A stretch of DNA of 64,000 bases from Flavobacteriaceae bacterium (GTDB taxonomy: Bacteria > Bacteroidota > Bacteroidia > Flavobacteriales > Flavobacteriaceae). The stretch is from assembly GCA_027082925.1 (NCBI GenBank), contig JALWTD010000011.1:62001-126000 (forward strand). Reading direction: 5' to 3'. Below the pieces are notes generated by a model. That model was not told where the DNA came from. It searched no databases and worked only from the letters and a program-made list of their open reading frames with translations. Positions 1-8,600 of this stretch are shown in pieces. The number at the start of each line of letters is the position of its first letter. Position 1 is the first letter of the stretch. A program made the position numbers and the translations under genes.

Positions 1-530
1 TTTTGATAAATTTTGATTTGATGAATATTTACTTCGGTAGATAAATTTCCTATAAAATAGGTGTCTCCAAATTGCATTTGTTCAATATCGTACACAACTA
101 TCGCAAAAGAAGTTGACAGGTATAACTTATTCTCATAGGCTGTAATATTATTTATTTTTTTATTCCCTGAATAATTAAAATTAACAATGTCTCTTGCTAT
201 GGTAATATTGTTATTTTCATCAATAATTTCAAGCAAGCCTGTTTCGTAACCAACTACAAGCTTATTAAATGCTTCACTATAGTGAATACTAGCTGTTTGT
301 TCTCCCGACAATCCATTTACAGATGATAATTTTTTAATAGCACCGGTACTTGTATTGTAGTTAAATATAGCGTTGTCTACTATAGCGTATATTGTGCTAT
401 TGGTTTTTGTGAAGTTTTTTACATTGTTGTATGAGTAGAAGTCTTCCCAGTTATTTGAATAATCTTCCTGACTCCAAGATAAGTTAAGGTTAATAACTAT
501 TAATATAAATATTTGAATTGCTTTTTTCAT
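1..530 (-). CDS. porZ: PorZ-like type IX secretion protein, N-terminal part (runs off window)
   Basis: The minus-strand frame opens with ATG at 530 and is uninterrupted to the window edge, about 176 residues. A cleavable signal peptide (MKKAIQIFILIVINLNLSWS) is followed by QEDYSNNWEDFYSYNNVKNF. Beta-propeller-like repeats come next, with phrases such as IYAIVDNAIFNYNTSTGAIK, VNGLSGEQ and LVVGYETGLLEI. This pattern matches the N-terminal propeller of flavobacterial PorZ, the surface component of the type IX secretion system that handles anionic LPS for attaching secreted proteins. The C-terminal part, which normally carries the sorting domain, lies outside the window. A TATATTTG box ends 10 bases upstream of the start. 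The assignment rests on remembered family resemblance, so a different two-component-propeller-like exported protein remains possible. Confidence 0.72.
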   Translation of the reverse strand, partial: MKKAIQIFILIVINLNLSWSQEDYSNNWEDFYSYNNVKNFTKTNSTIYAIVDNAIFNYNTSTGAIKKLSSVNGLSGEQTASIHYSEAFNKLVVGYETGLLEIIDENNNITIARDIVNFNYSGNKKINNITAYENKLYLSTSFAIVVYDIEQMQFGDTYFIGNLSTEVNIHQIKIYQ

Positions 531-539
531 AAAATGAAT

Positions 540-547
540 CAAATATA
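540..547 (-). promoter_or_regulatory. Putative -7 promoter box for porZ
   Basis: On the minus strand this reads TATATTTG, an exact match to the Bacteroidota -7 consensus TAnnTTTG. It would give a very short leader of only a few bases before the ATG at 530. Confidence 0.45.
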
Positions 548-601
548 TCTATTAAATATGGATTAATAAAAGAGTATTTAGAGGTATCTTAAGTTTAGTC
601 C

Positions 602-647
602 AAAAAAAAACCTCGAACATCGTAATACGTTCTTACAATGTTCAAGG
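602..647 (-). terminator. Strong rho-independent terminator, minus strand
   Basis: Arms 611-625 and 633-647 pair over 15 base pairs around a 7-base loop. In minus-strand RNA the two imperfect positions become G-U wobbles. The stem is followed by nine consecutive U residues (602-610 on the plus strand are A). It lies between the small gene at 845 and porZ and would end the short transcript described separately. Confidence 0.8.
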
Positions 648-722
648 AATAAATAAATCAACCCCAAAGACTTATTTAATGTTTTTATGTATTGTGCCAA
701 AACCCCTCTTGACATTAATACA
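602..722 (-). ncRNA. Candidate small structured RNA (about 120 nt)
   Basis: A -7-like box (TATATTTG at 726-733, minus strand) lies about 120 bases upstream of a near-ideal terminator at 602-647. No plausible gene lies between them. The only ATG frame in the transcript (from 715) runs through the terminator hairpin and would not be completed before transcription ends. A second weak hairpin is possible near the 5' end (ATGTATT pairing with AATACAT). I do not recognise an Rfam family. The call is an inference from promoter-to-terminator architecture, and the 531-844 gap holds nothing else that I can see. Confidence 0.45.
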
Positions 723-725
723 TTA

Positions 726-733
726 CAAATATA
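726..733 (-). promoter_or_regulatory. Putative -7 box driving the candidate small RNA
   Basis: TATATTTG on the minus strand, matching TAnnTTTG. A TTTG that could serve as the -33 element lies at 759-762. The 25-base spacing is longer than usual, so the pairing is uncertain. Confidence 0.4.
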
Positions 734-844
734 CTATAGTATGTAATACATTTTTTTGCAAATAAACAAAATAAGTTAAAAAATATATAAATGGTTTGTT
801 TTTTGGAATAAACGGTTTTTATATAGCGTTTAAACTTAACTAAT

Positions 845-1075
845 CTAGAAATTAGCAACCTCAACAGACTTGAATCCCCAAGTAATTCCCTTTCTTTTGT
901 ATATTACTTTTTTAATTATATCTTCATTATTAAACTTAATCATTCTAATGTAGATTGTTTCCTTTATATTCTCACAAACACTACCTGAACCAATGAATTT
1001 AATAGAATTACTTGTGTTTTTTATATCCTTCAATATTTTCACATCCGAAGGTGTGTAGAAATTAAGTATTGACAT
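845..1075 (-). CDS. Small basic protein of unknown function (76 aa)
   Basis: This 76-residue frame starts at the ATG at 1075 (MSILNFYTPSDVKILKDIKN). An upstream ATG at 1111 would add 12 residues, but the shorter start looks more natural. The protein is rich in Lys and Ile, has one Cys and shows no signal peptide, membrane segment or motif that I recognise. The middle (IKETIYIRMIKFNNEDIIKK) and the end (KRKGITWGFKSVEVANF) look like short beta strands. It stands alone between the kinase gene and the candidate small RNA. It may be a real small gene or a chance frame; codon use looks ordinary for the region. Confidence 0.4.
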   Translation of the reverse strand: MSILNFYTPSDVKILKDIKNTSNSIKFIGSGSVCENIKETIYIRMIKFNNEDIIKKVIYKRKGITWGFKSVEVANF

Positions 1076-1205
1076 AATTTTTAATTTATTGGGAAATTTT
1101 AAGAACACCAATATAGTTAACTTTTAGAATATTTTTTTTATGAATATACTAATAAACGAAAAATACACACGAATGGTATATATAAGTTAATAAATGGGGT
1201 TTTAT

Positions 1206-2537
1206 TTACTTTAACGGAAAGCTAATTAGTACTTTAGTACCTGTTTCTGTTTCTGAAGAAATATCTTTAGTCTCTATGTGAACACCTTGATTTTGATACA
1301 AAATTCTTATGCGGTTTTCTGTGGCTTTTGCTCCAAAAAACTTACGTTTTTCAGACATCACATGTGTTTGTGCTTTAACCTTATCAATACCTACACCGTT
1401 ATCTTTAATAATAAACAACACTTTACCGTTTTCCTCTTTAATGGTTAGCTCTATTATTTTTTCACCTTCTTTCTTCATAATGCCATGCCATATTGCATTT
1501 TCAATAAAAGGTTGTAAAAACAGTGGTGGTACTTTTATATTTTCCAAGTTTAATTTCGGGTCAATATTTACAATATAGTCAAAACCTCCGTTAACACGCA
1601 TCTGCTCAAGTTTTACATAAAGCGAAAGTATCCCCAATTCTTCTGAAAGTGTTGAAGTTGGGCTTGAGGAACTATTTAAAATAACCCTTATTAGTTTAGA
1701 GAATTTTGTAATATAGTCTGAAGCTTTTTCTATTTCGTTTTTTAATACAAAATTATTAATTGAGTTTAGTGAATTGAATAAAAAGTGAGGATTCATTTGA
1801 CTTTGAAGAGCTGTCATTTTAAGTTCCTCCATCTCTTTTAACTTTACCGCTAATCTAATTTCTGCATTTTTACTTTTTTGCTCTATTCTCTTTATAATAA
1901 ATCCTATTATTACAGAAAAAATAACACACTGAAGTATTGTTCCTAGATAAACAAAAAACATAGGCTGCACTCCTAAATCTGTAAAAAAGGCCTTTCCTGT
2001 AAAAACTTCTACAAAACTTACATTTGCTAACAATACATATAAAACCGATGCTATTATGAAATAGAAAGCAGAATTATCTTTTATTTTTTTGTAAATTACT
2101 ACATACGATGCAATGGTAAATAGAGATATTATTGGTGAAATAATTGTAAAGGCTTTTTCTTGATATTCGTATCCGAGTACCATTTGAATTATCACAAATA
2201 TTGGCGCTAAAATTAAAAGTGCTGTAGTTGCTATTTCAAAATACCTGTCCCATTTTATTAAGTGACTTCTTGTATCTAATAGCTCCCTTGCAAATGAAAT
2301 ATACGCTGCGAAAGCTAGAAATTGAATGGAAAAGTTAATGTATAAGTATAAATCCTGATATATTGTTTTATAAACTACGTGCTGTAACAAGTATATAGTA
2401 ACGGCTAGTAAGTATAAGCTGTAGTATAAATATAACTTACTTTTATTTTGGAAAAAAATAAGTAAATGATATATAAACAGCACAAATATACCTCCTCGTA
2501 TCCATGAATATATTTCGGAATGAAAATCTAAAAGCAT
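1206..2537 (-). CDS. LytS/YehU-type sensor histidine kinase
   Basis: This 443-residue membrane kinase of the His_kinase (PF06580) family pairs with the adjacent LytTR response regulator. Residues 1-215 contain about seven hydrophobic helices with short loops and no large periplasmic sensor. A short coiled linker follows (about 216-245). The phosphoacceptor motif NPHFLFNSLN places His at 251. The ATP-binding part has an N-box around 341-351 (LQPFIENAIWH), the G1 motif DNGVGID at 379-385 and a GATENRI-like segment (GAKATENRIRIL). The regulator ends three bases before this start codon, so the two are surely co-transcribed. The signal sensed is unknown. Upstream genes for PBP1C and alpha-2-macroglobulin suggest an envelope role, which is inference. 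Confidence 0.9.
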   Translation of the reverse strand: MLLDFHSEIYSWIRGGIFVLFIYHLLIFFQNKSKLYLYYSLYLLAVTIYLLQHVVYKTIYQDLYLYINFSIQFLAFAAYISFARELLDTRSHLIKWDRYFEIATTALLILAPIFVIIQMVLGYEYQEKAFTIISPIISLFTIASYVVIYKKIKDNSAFYFIIASVLYVLLANVSFVEVFTGKAFFTDLGVQPMFFVYLGTILQCVIFSVIIGFIIKRIEQKSKNAEIRLAVKLKEMEELKMTALQSQMNPHFLFNSLNSINNFVLKNEIEKASDYITKFSKLIRVILNSSSSPTSTLSEELGILSLYVKLEQMRVNGGFDYIVNIDPKLNLENIKVPPLFLQPFIENAIWHGIMKKEGEKIIELTIKEENGKVLFIIKDNGVGIDKVKAQTHVMSEKRKFFGAKATENRIRILYQNQGVHIETKDISSETETGTKVLISFPLK

Positions 2538-2540
2538 TTA

Positions 2541-3278
2541 TTAATCTAGATAAAGTTTTTTAAACAATTCAGCTTTTTTATTTCTACTAATACTTGCTGT
2601 TAAGCCATTAGTCATAATTAATTCTCCTCCTAATCCTTTGAGGTATTCTTTAACATGACTTAAATTAATTAAATACGAATTGTGTACTCTAAAAAACTGA
2701 GGAAATGCAAATTTTTTCTCTACTTCTTTTAGTGTTTTAGATACTAGTATTTGTTGTTCAGACTTTAAAAATATAGTTGTATAACTTTTATCTGATTTCA
2801 GCATAATAACATCGTCTTTATCTAGTAAATACACTTTACCATCGGCAGAAATGTTTATTTTATCACTATTATCATTCAAATTATTTAATAGTAATTGCAG
2901 CTTATTTTCTAAAAGATCTCCTTTTTTTGAATCTTTAATTTTTTCCATTGACGCCAATAGTTCATCTTTATCTACCGGTTTTAGCAGGTAATCTATTGCT
3001 GAAACTTTTATCGCTTTTAAAGCAAATTCATCATGTGCTGTTGTGAAAATAAGATTAAAATCTCTATTTTCTAACTTTTCAATCATTGTAAAACCATCCA
3101 TTTCAGGCATTTGAATATCTAAAAATACCACATCAGGCTTTTCATTATTAATTAAGTCAATCGCTTCTATTGGTGAATTGCAGGTTGTAACCTCCACATT
3201 TTCAATGTAATTATTTAATTTCCATTCTAGGGCTTCTAAAGCGTCCTTTTCATCATCAACAAGTAAAATTCGTAGCAT
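2541..3278 (-). CDS. LytTR-family response regulator
   Basis: 245 residues from the ATG at 3278 (MLRILLVDDEKDALEAL). An upstream ATG at 3362 would add a non-conserved 28-residue leader overlapping pbpC, so I prefer the internal start. The receiver domain (1 to about 120) has the acidic pair D8-D9 and the phosphoacceptor D54 in VVFLDIQMPEMDG, and ends with AIDYLLKP. The C-terminal LytTR DNA-binding domain spans about 140-243 and includes the FFRVHNSYLINLSHV signature. It is followed at once by its LytS-like kinase. Regulators of this type bind direct repeats upstream of membrane or envelope genes. The 67-base gap after pbpC leaves open whether the pair also has its own promoter. Confidence 0.9.
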   Translation of the reverse strand: MLRILLVDDEKDALEALEWKLNNYIENVEVTTCNSPIEAIDLINNEKPDVVFLDIQMPEMDGFTMIEKLENRDFNLIFTTAHDEFALKAIKVSAIDYLLKPVDKDELLASMEKIKDSKKGDLLENKLQLLLNNLNDNSDKINISADGKVYLLDKDDVIMLKSDKSYTTIFLKSEQQILVSKTLKEVEKKFAFPQFFRVHNSYLINLSHVKEYLKGLGGELIMTNGLTASISRNKKAELFKKLYLD

Positions 3279-3345
3279 ATGTAAATAGGTTGATGTTAAT
3301 TGTTTTTTTTTGCAAGATACAATATTTGTATTGATGTTCAAAAGG

Positions 3346-5688
3346 TTAGTGTTTAATTTCAATTTTTCTAGTTAATTCATTTCCATATTCATCAATAACC
3401 GTGATTAAATAAACTCCTTCCTTCGGAGAAATTTCAATTTCATGACTGGTTTTTGTTGTTGTTATATACTTATTGTTTAAATACCAAAACACCTTTGATT
3501 TTGGATAAGAATGCACTAATTTTAAAACAACACTCCCTTGCTTTTCTTGGAAATCTTTTGTTAAATATATGGTGCTATTTTCTTTTGGGTATATAAACTC
3601 CATAATATTTTTATCTTCTTTTAAACATCCCTTTTTAAAAGGGGGTAATTTCTTGTAAAAAGGCATTCTTTTTTGATAGTAAAACTCCATTAAAGGCGGT
3701 AATACAAACCAACTTTTATGTTTTATATTGTTTAATGTTTCGCAAGAAGTATTTACTTGAAATGTTTCCTCTTTATTTAAATGAACCCATTTGTGATATG
3801 GACAAGGTTTGGTTTTTAAACCTGCTCGCTGGACTAAAACGGTGTCTTTTTGTTCGCATATTTCACTTGCTCTATATCCGCTTTTACTACAAACTACTAT
3901 TTCTTCAAGTTCGTCATCGGGCCGAGTAAACCAATCGCTTTTAGGCAACACCCCAAACACACTAAATAATATTGGTGCAGCGGTTGTTACTCCTACCAAA
4001 CCGGGTCTACCTTCTCCATCTGCATTTCCAACCCAAACACCTACTACGTAATCTTTTGTTGTTCCTATTGCCCAAGCGTCTCTAAATCCAAAACTTGTTC
4101 CTGTTTTCCATGCAATTTTATTTGAAGAGGTGAATAAATCCCAGTTGGTTTCATTTTCCGGTCTATTTACATTGCTTAAAGCTTTAAATGTTAAGTACAA
4201 AGACCCTGCATCAAAAATTGTTTTTTCTGAAGCTATTTTTCCAAAATTAGGATTAAAATGTTTTAAATATGAAGGCTCAATAAATTCTTTTGTGTAGTAT
4301 TTTCCTTGTGTTTCATCGTAGTGATTAATTGTTGATGCCATAGAGGCATAGCTTTTACATAAATCCCATAAATTACTCTCCGCACCTCCTAAAATTAACG
4401 ATAACCCATAATGGTTTGCTTTATATTTAATATCGTTGATATGCATTTTTTTTAGGTAGTGATAAAACCTGTCTAGCCCAAAAGATTGTAGCATTCTAAC
4501 CGCAGGAACATTTAATGACCTATACAAAGCTTCACTCGCAAATACAGCACCGTCAAATTTTTTATTGAAATTTTGCGGTTTATAACTCGCTATTTGAGTA
4601 GGTACATCAGCAATAAGTGTATTGGGTAATATATCTCCCGAATCTAGCATTGCAGCGTATAAAAAAGGTTTTAAAATGCTTCCTGTACTCCTTGGTTTGG
4701 TAATTACATCTACATCTTTTTGATGTTGATTAGAGGTTGGCGAATTTCCTATATACACCAGTACTTTTCTTGTGTTAACATCTAAAACCAAAACAGCTAT
4801 ATTGTGTATTTGATTCTGACTTAATGTATTGTAATTATTTTTAACAATTGTATTTATTTGCCGTTGTAAATTTACTTTTATTGATGTTTGAATTCGTTTC
4901 CCTAAATGCTCTTTCGAAATTTTTTGAAGCAAATGTTTTGCTATTTGCGGTATAGGAAATGGTTTATGAGGTAACTCTTCTGCAATAGCTAATTGGTAAG
5001 TTAGTTTATCTATAAATTTGTTGGTGTATAATTTTTTTAAAAGGCTGTTTCTTTTAACTATTAACTGCTTGTGGTTTTTACCCGGATATATTAATCCGGG
5101 AGCATTTGGTAATACGGCTAATGTAGCGCTTTCTGCCCAAGAAAGTGTTGTTGGAGGCCTTCCAAAATATCGCCAAGATGCCGCATCTAAACCTACTACA
5201 TTTCCGCCAAAAGGAGCGTTAGAAATGTAAAAATTAAGTATTTCTTTTTTGGTGTACTTTAACTCTAAACGTGTTGCTAAAACAAGTTCTTTTATTTTTT
5301 CAATATAAGTTCGCTTTTGATTTTTTCGCGATAAACGTATCACTTGTTGAGTGATGGTGCTCCCTCCTCGTTTTATGTGTTTTGAAGTAATATTTTGGTA
5401 AAATGCTTTTACTATAGAAACCGGATTAAATCCGGGGTGCTTGTAAAAATAGGCATCTTCAAACTGTACAATACAAGTTTCGAATTTTTTGGGTATCTCA
5501 CTACTCTTAGGAAATCTCCACTGTCCGTCACTTGCTATTTTAGCACCCAACAATTCACCTTCTGAGCTTTCAATAACCGTAGATGTTGGATTATTAAACA
5601 GCTTTTTTGGCAGCAAAAAGCAATAGAATACCAAGAAAACAAAAAGGGTATATATTTTAAGTTTATGTTTATTTAGAAATAATATCAT
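3346..5688 (-). CDS. pbpC: Penicillin-binding protein 1C (bifunctional glycosyltransferase/transpeptidase-like)
   Basis: This 780-residue class A PBP has one N-terminal membrane anchor (about 8-27). The GT51 domain carries the catalytic Glu77 in the EDAYFYKHPG motif, the GGSTITQQ motif at 108-115 and RxxYxKKEIL-like helices. The transpeptidase domain has the active-site SxxK at S337-K340 (GSILKP), SLN at 391-393 and KTGT at 528-531. The tail after about 690 fits the BiPBP_C (PBP1C C-terminal) domain. Its start codon lies one base after the stop of the alpha-2-macroglobulin gene (TAA, C, ATG), so the two are translationally linked. This pairing of pbpC with an alpha-2-macroglobulin gene is a known bacterial arrangement thought to couple peptidoglycan repair to protease defence in the periplasm. 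Confidence 0.95.
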   Translation of the reverse strand: MILFLNKHKLKIYTLFVFLVFYCFLLPKKLFNNPTSTVIESSEGELLGAKIASDGQWRFPKSSEIPKKFETCIVQFEDAYFYKHPGFNPVSIVKAFYQNITSKHIKRGGSTITQQVIRLSRKNQKRTYIEKIKELVLATRLELKYTKKEILNFYISNAPFGGNVVGLDAASWRYFGRPPTTLSWAESATLAVLPNAPGLIYPGKNHKQLIVKRNSLLKKLYTNKFIDKLTYQLAIAEELPHKPFPIPQIAKHLLQKISKEHLGKRIQTSIKVNLQRQINTIVKNNYNTLSQNQIHNIAVLVLDVNTRKVLVYIGNSPTSNQHQKDVDVITKPRSTGSILKPFLYAAMLDSGDILPNTLIADVPTQIASYKPQNFNKKFDGAVFASEALYRSLNVPAVRMLQSFGLDRFYHYLKKMHINDIKYKANHYGLSLILGGAESNLWDLCKSYASMASTINHYDETQGKYYTKEFIEPSYLKHFNPNFGKIASEKTIFDAGSLYLTFKALSNVNRPENETNWDLFTSSNKIAWKTGTSFGFRDAWAIGTTKDYVVGVWVGNADGEGRPGLVGVTTAAPILFSVFGVLPKSDWFTRPDDELEEIVVCSKSGYRASEICEQKDTVLVQRAGLKTKPCPYHKWVHLNKEETFQVNTSCETLNNIKHKSWFVLPPLMEFYYQKRMPFYKKLPPFKKGCLKEDKNIMEFIYPKENSTIYLTKDFQEKQGSVVLKLVHSYPKSKVFWYLNNKYITTTKTSHEIEISPKEGVYLITVIDEYGNELTRKIEIKH

Positions 5689-5689
5689 G

Positions 5690-8600
5690 TTACTTTATTA
5701 CCTCTATCCACTTCCCTTTGGTTCGAACAAAGTAATTGTTGTTATACATTGCTTCAGCTTGAACTCCGTATAAATAATACTTTCCTAAAAATGATGCGTT
5801 TAAAAGAATTTTAAACGTTTTGCTTTGTTGAGGTTCTAAGTCAAAATAGTAATTAACCCTATCATCTCTAATATCTGTGTAATTTGCTGAAGAAATAGCA
5901 CTTCCAAAATTGGTAAAACGTGTATTTATTATTTCCCAACCTGAAGGAAATAGTTCTGTTAAAGCGATGTTGGTTACACGTTCATGGTTTAAATTACTAA
6001 CCGTTACGTAAGCTGTAAATTCTGTTCCTTGAGAAAGTGTTGATACGTCTATTTTTTTATCATCGGTATCTTTATACATTACATTTAACTGTAAGCCTCG
6101 TTTCTCAACAACTTCTTCTCCTAAAGGTAAAATTCCTGAATTTATAATATTTACAAACACTTTGTTTGATTTATTGTTTGTGAGTGTTATTGCATTATTT
6201 CCTTCAGAAACAGTTAATTTTCGTTGCACAATAAAACGATTTGTAGTTATATTTTTAACACTTCCATTATTGAGTTTGTACTGAAGTTTTATAGATTTCC
6301 CTCCATTTATCGCTACCATTTTTGCCATTGCCAATAAGCTATATGCTGTAGTTTGAGTGCTCATCCAAGCGTTAGATGATAGTTTATTCGCAATATATTT
6401 AGCTAAATCTGTAGCTTGTTTATCTCCTATAAGCAGCATTGTTTCCATAGCCATAGCTCTATTTCTATCAACCGATCCATACGTGTAATAATCGTTGTGC
6501 TTAGACTTAAAATGAATATTTGAAACAGATGCTATATTTTTTGCTACTTCTTTTTGTCCGGCCAAGGCATAAGCAGCGGCTAATCTCCATTTTGCATTAT
6601 TTGAAATTTCATTAAACTCTCTCAATCTATTCATAGCAGATAAGTCAGGATATCCAGCTAAAGCCAAAGTGTATAACCTGTATGCTTGTGCTAAATCAGA
6701 ATTATAGCTACGATAACTTGGTCTCCAATTTCTAGCTTGCTGTTTTTGATACTTCAACCAGTTTGTCATAAAAGTTAGTGGCAGCACATATCCTTTTTTC
6801 TGAGCTTCAATCATAAAATGTCCTGCGTAACTAGTTCCCCAATCATCAGGTTGAGAAAGTCCCATCCAATAACTTAACCCTCCGCTAGGAGTTTGAAAAT
6901 CACCTAATTTTTCTATCGCTGATTTTATATTTTTAGTTATTTCTTGCTTTTTTTGAAGTGGTAAATCTAAAATATCTGTTAAATACAGTTGAGGAAAAGC
7001 ACTACTTGTTGTTTGCTCTACACAACCGTGTGGGTACTGAATTAGGTATTTTACTCTTCTGGAGAAATCCATTGGAGGTAAGGTAGAAAATTCTATTTCA
7101 GCTTGGTTACTTCCTTTTATACCAAAGGTAGAAAATGTTATTTTTTGAGTAGAATTTGGCTGTAATTCAACCGTTGTAGATTTTGTTGAAATAGGGTTTG
7201 GGTTGAAAACTGCTATTTCTACCTCATAAGTCGATTTTTCTCCATTTCCTGAAGCAATTACCTGTATTTTTCCAACTCCTTTTGCTTCAGAAACATCCAA
7301 ATCAAAGTAAACCATTTTCTCATCAGGGTTAGAGAATGTAATTTTTTGAGTGGTTGCTCCAATAATTTTAATCCCATTTGTTAGCTTTAAATGAACTTTT
7401 ACATTTTTAATTGACGGCTCCATTGCAAAAATAGTAACCGGTAATGTTACCTTTTCTCCCGGACTCAATTTTCTTGGAAGCGAAGCTAATACCATTAAAG
7501 GTTTACGTACAGGTGTTGTAACCTCTGCTTTACCATAAGCGGCATTTGATTTATCACCTGCAACAATCATTGTTCTAACAGATCCAATGTATTTTGGCAA
7601 ACGAACCTTATGTGTAGCTGTTTTTCCTTTTTGTAAATTAAACGGTCCTAAACACCTTACTACAGGCTTAAATAGGTTGGCTTTTTTATTTTTTTTAGAC
7701 TTAATATCTGCATCTCCTCCTATTGCAAAAACTTGTTCAATGCTTCCGCCAAAAGCGCCTATTACATTATCAAAAACATCCCAAGTTTTTACACCTAAAG
7801 CCTCTTTTGAATAAAAAGCGTTCCAAATATTAGGTGTTTTGTAACGTGTTAAATCTAATAATCCCTCTTCTACCACTGCAATAGTATAGGTCATTGCTTT
7901 GTTATTTTTTTCACTCACTTTTATCGCAAATGTTTCTTCCGGCTTTAGTGTTTTTGGGAGTGTTATTTTAGGCTCAAGACGTGTTTTTGGGTTTTCTACC
8001 ATTAATGGAATTACACCATACAACCGTAGTGGTAAATCGTTTTTTGTAGAAGCATGAGGTTGTAATAACGAAATATTAATGTATACATTTGGAGTCATTT
8101 CTTTTGTCAGCGCTACTTCAATTTTAGTTTCACCTTTAGTTGTTTTTTTCCAAAAAGTTTGTAGCACTTCTGTTCCGTTTTCAACACTAATAAGTGCATG
8201 TCCTTGAGCTCCGGAAGGAAATGTAATAATTGCTTTTTCACCTACATTGTATTTTTCTTTATTTGAAGAAAATACCAGCATTTTAGATGCTTCAGGGTTG
8301 TTTGAAGGGCTTTTCCACCAATTTTTGTAGAAATACATTGTTTTTCCGGTGGTATGTCCGCTTTCTAAATCTATTATTTTCATTAAAAAACGTCCGCCAT
8401 CTTTCTCCGGAATATTTAATGTAAACGTTCTTTTTCCGCTGGAATTGGTAGTTAGATTTAGTTCTTTATATGGTTTTTTATAACTACTTTGACTGTATGA
8501 CGACAGGTTATCGTATGATGAACTCCACCACCATCTCCATTTTATTTGATACAATTCTACTCTTACTTTTTTTCTAGGTAATGGTTTTCCTGTAGCGGTT

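Noticed and set aside
578-715. Minus-strand 45-codon frame MSRGVLAQYIKTLNKSLGLI...
   Set aside because: It runs through the strong terminator at 602-647, so the mRNA would end before its stop codon. The region is better read as non-coding RNA.
1309-1578. Plus-strand frames within minus-strand genes, such as 1309-1578, 7587-7814 and 22235-22444
   Set aside because: They lie wholly inside well-supported genes, lack recognisable domains and have composition expected of the complementary strand.
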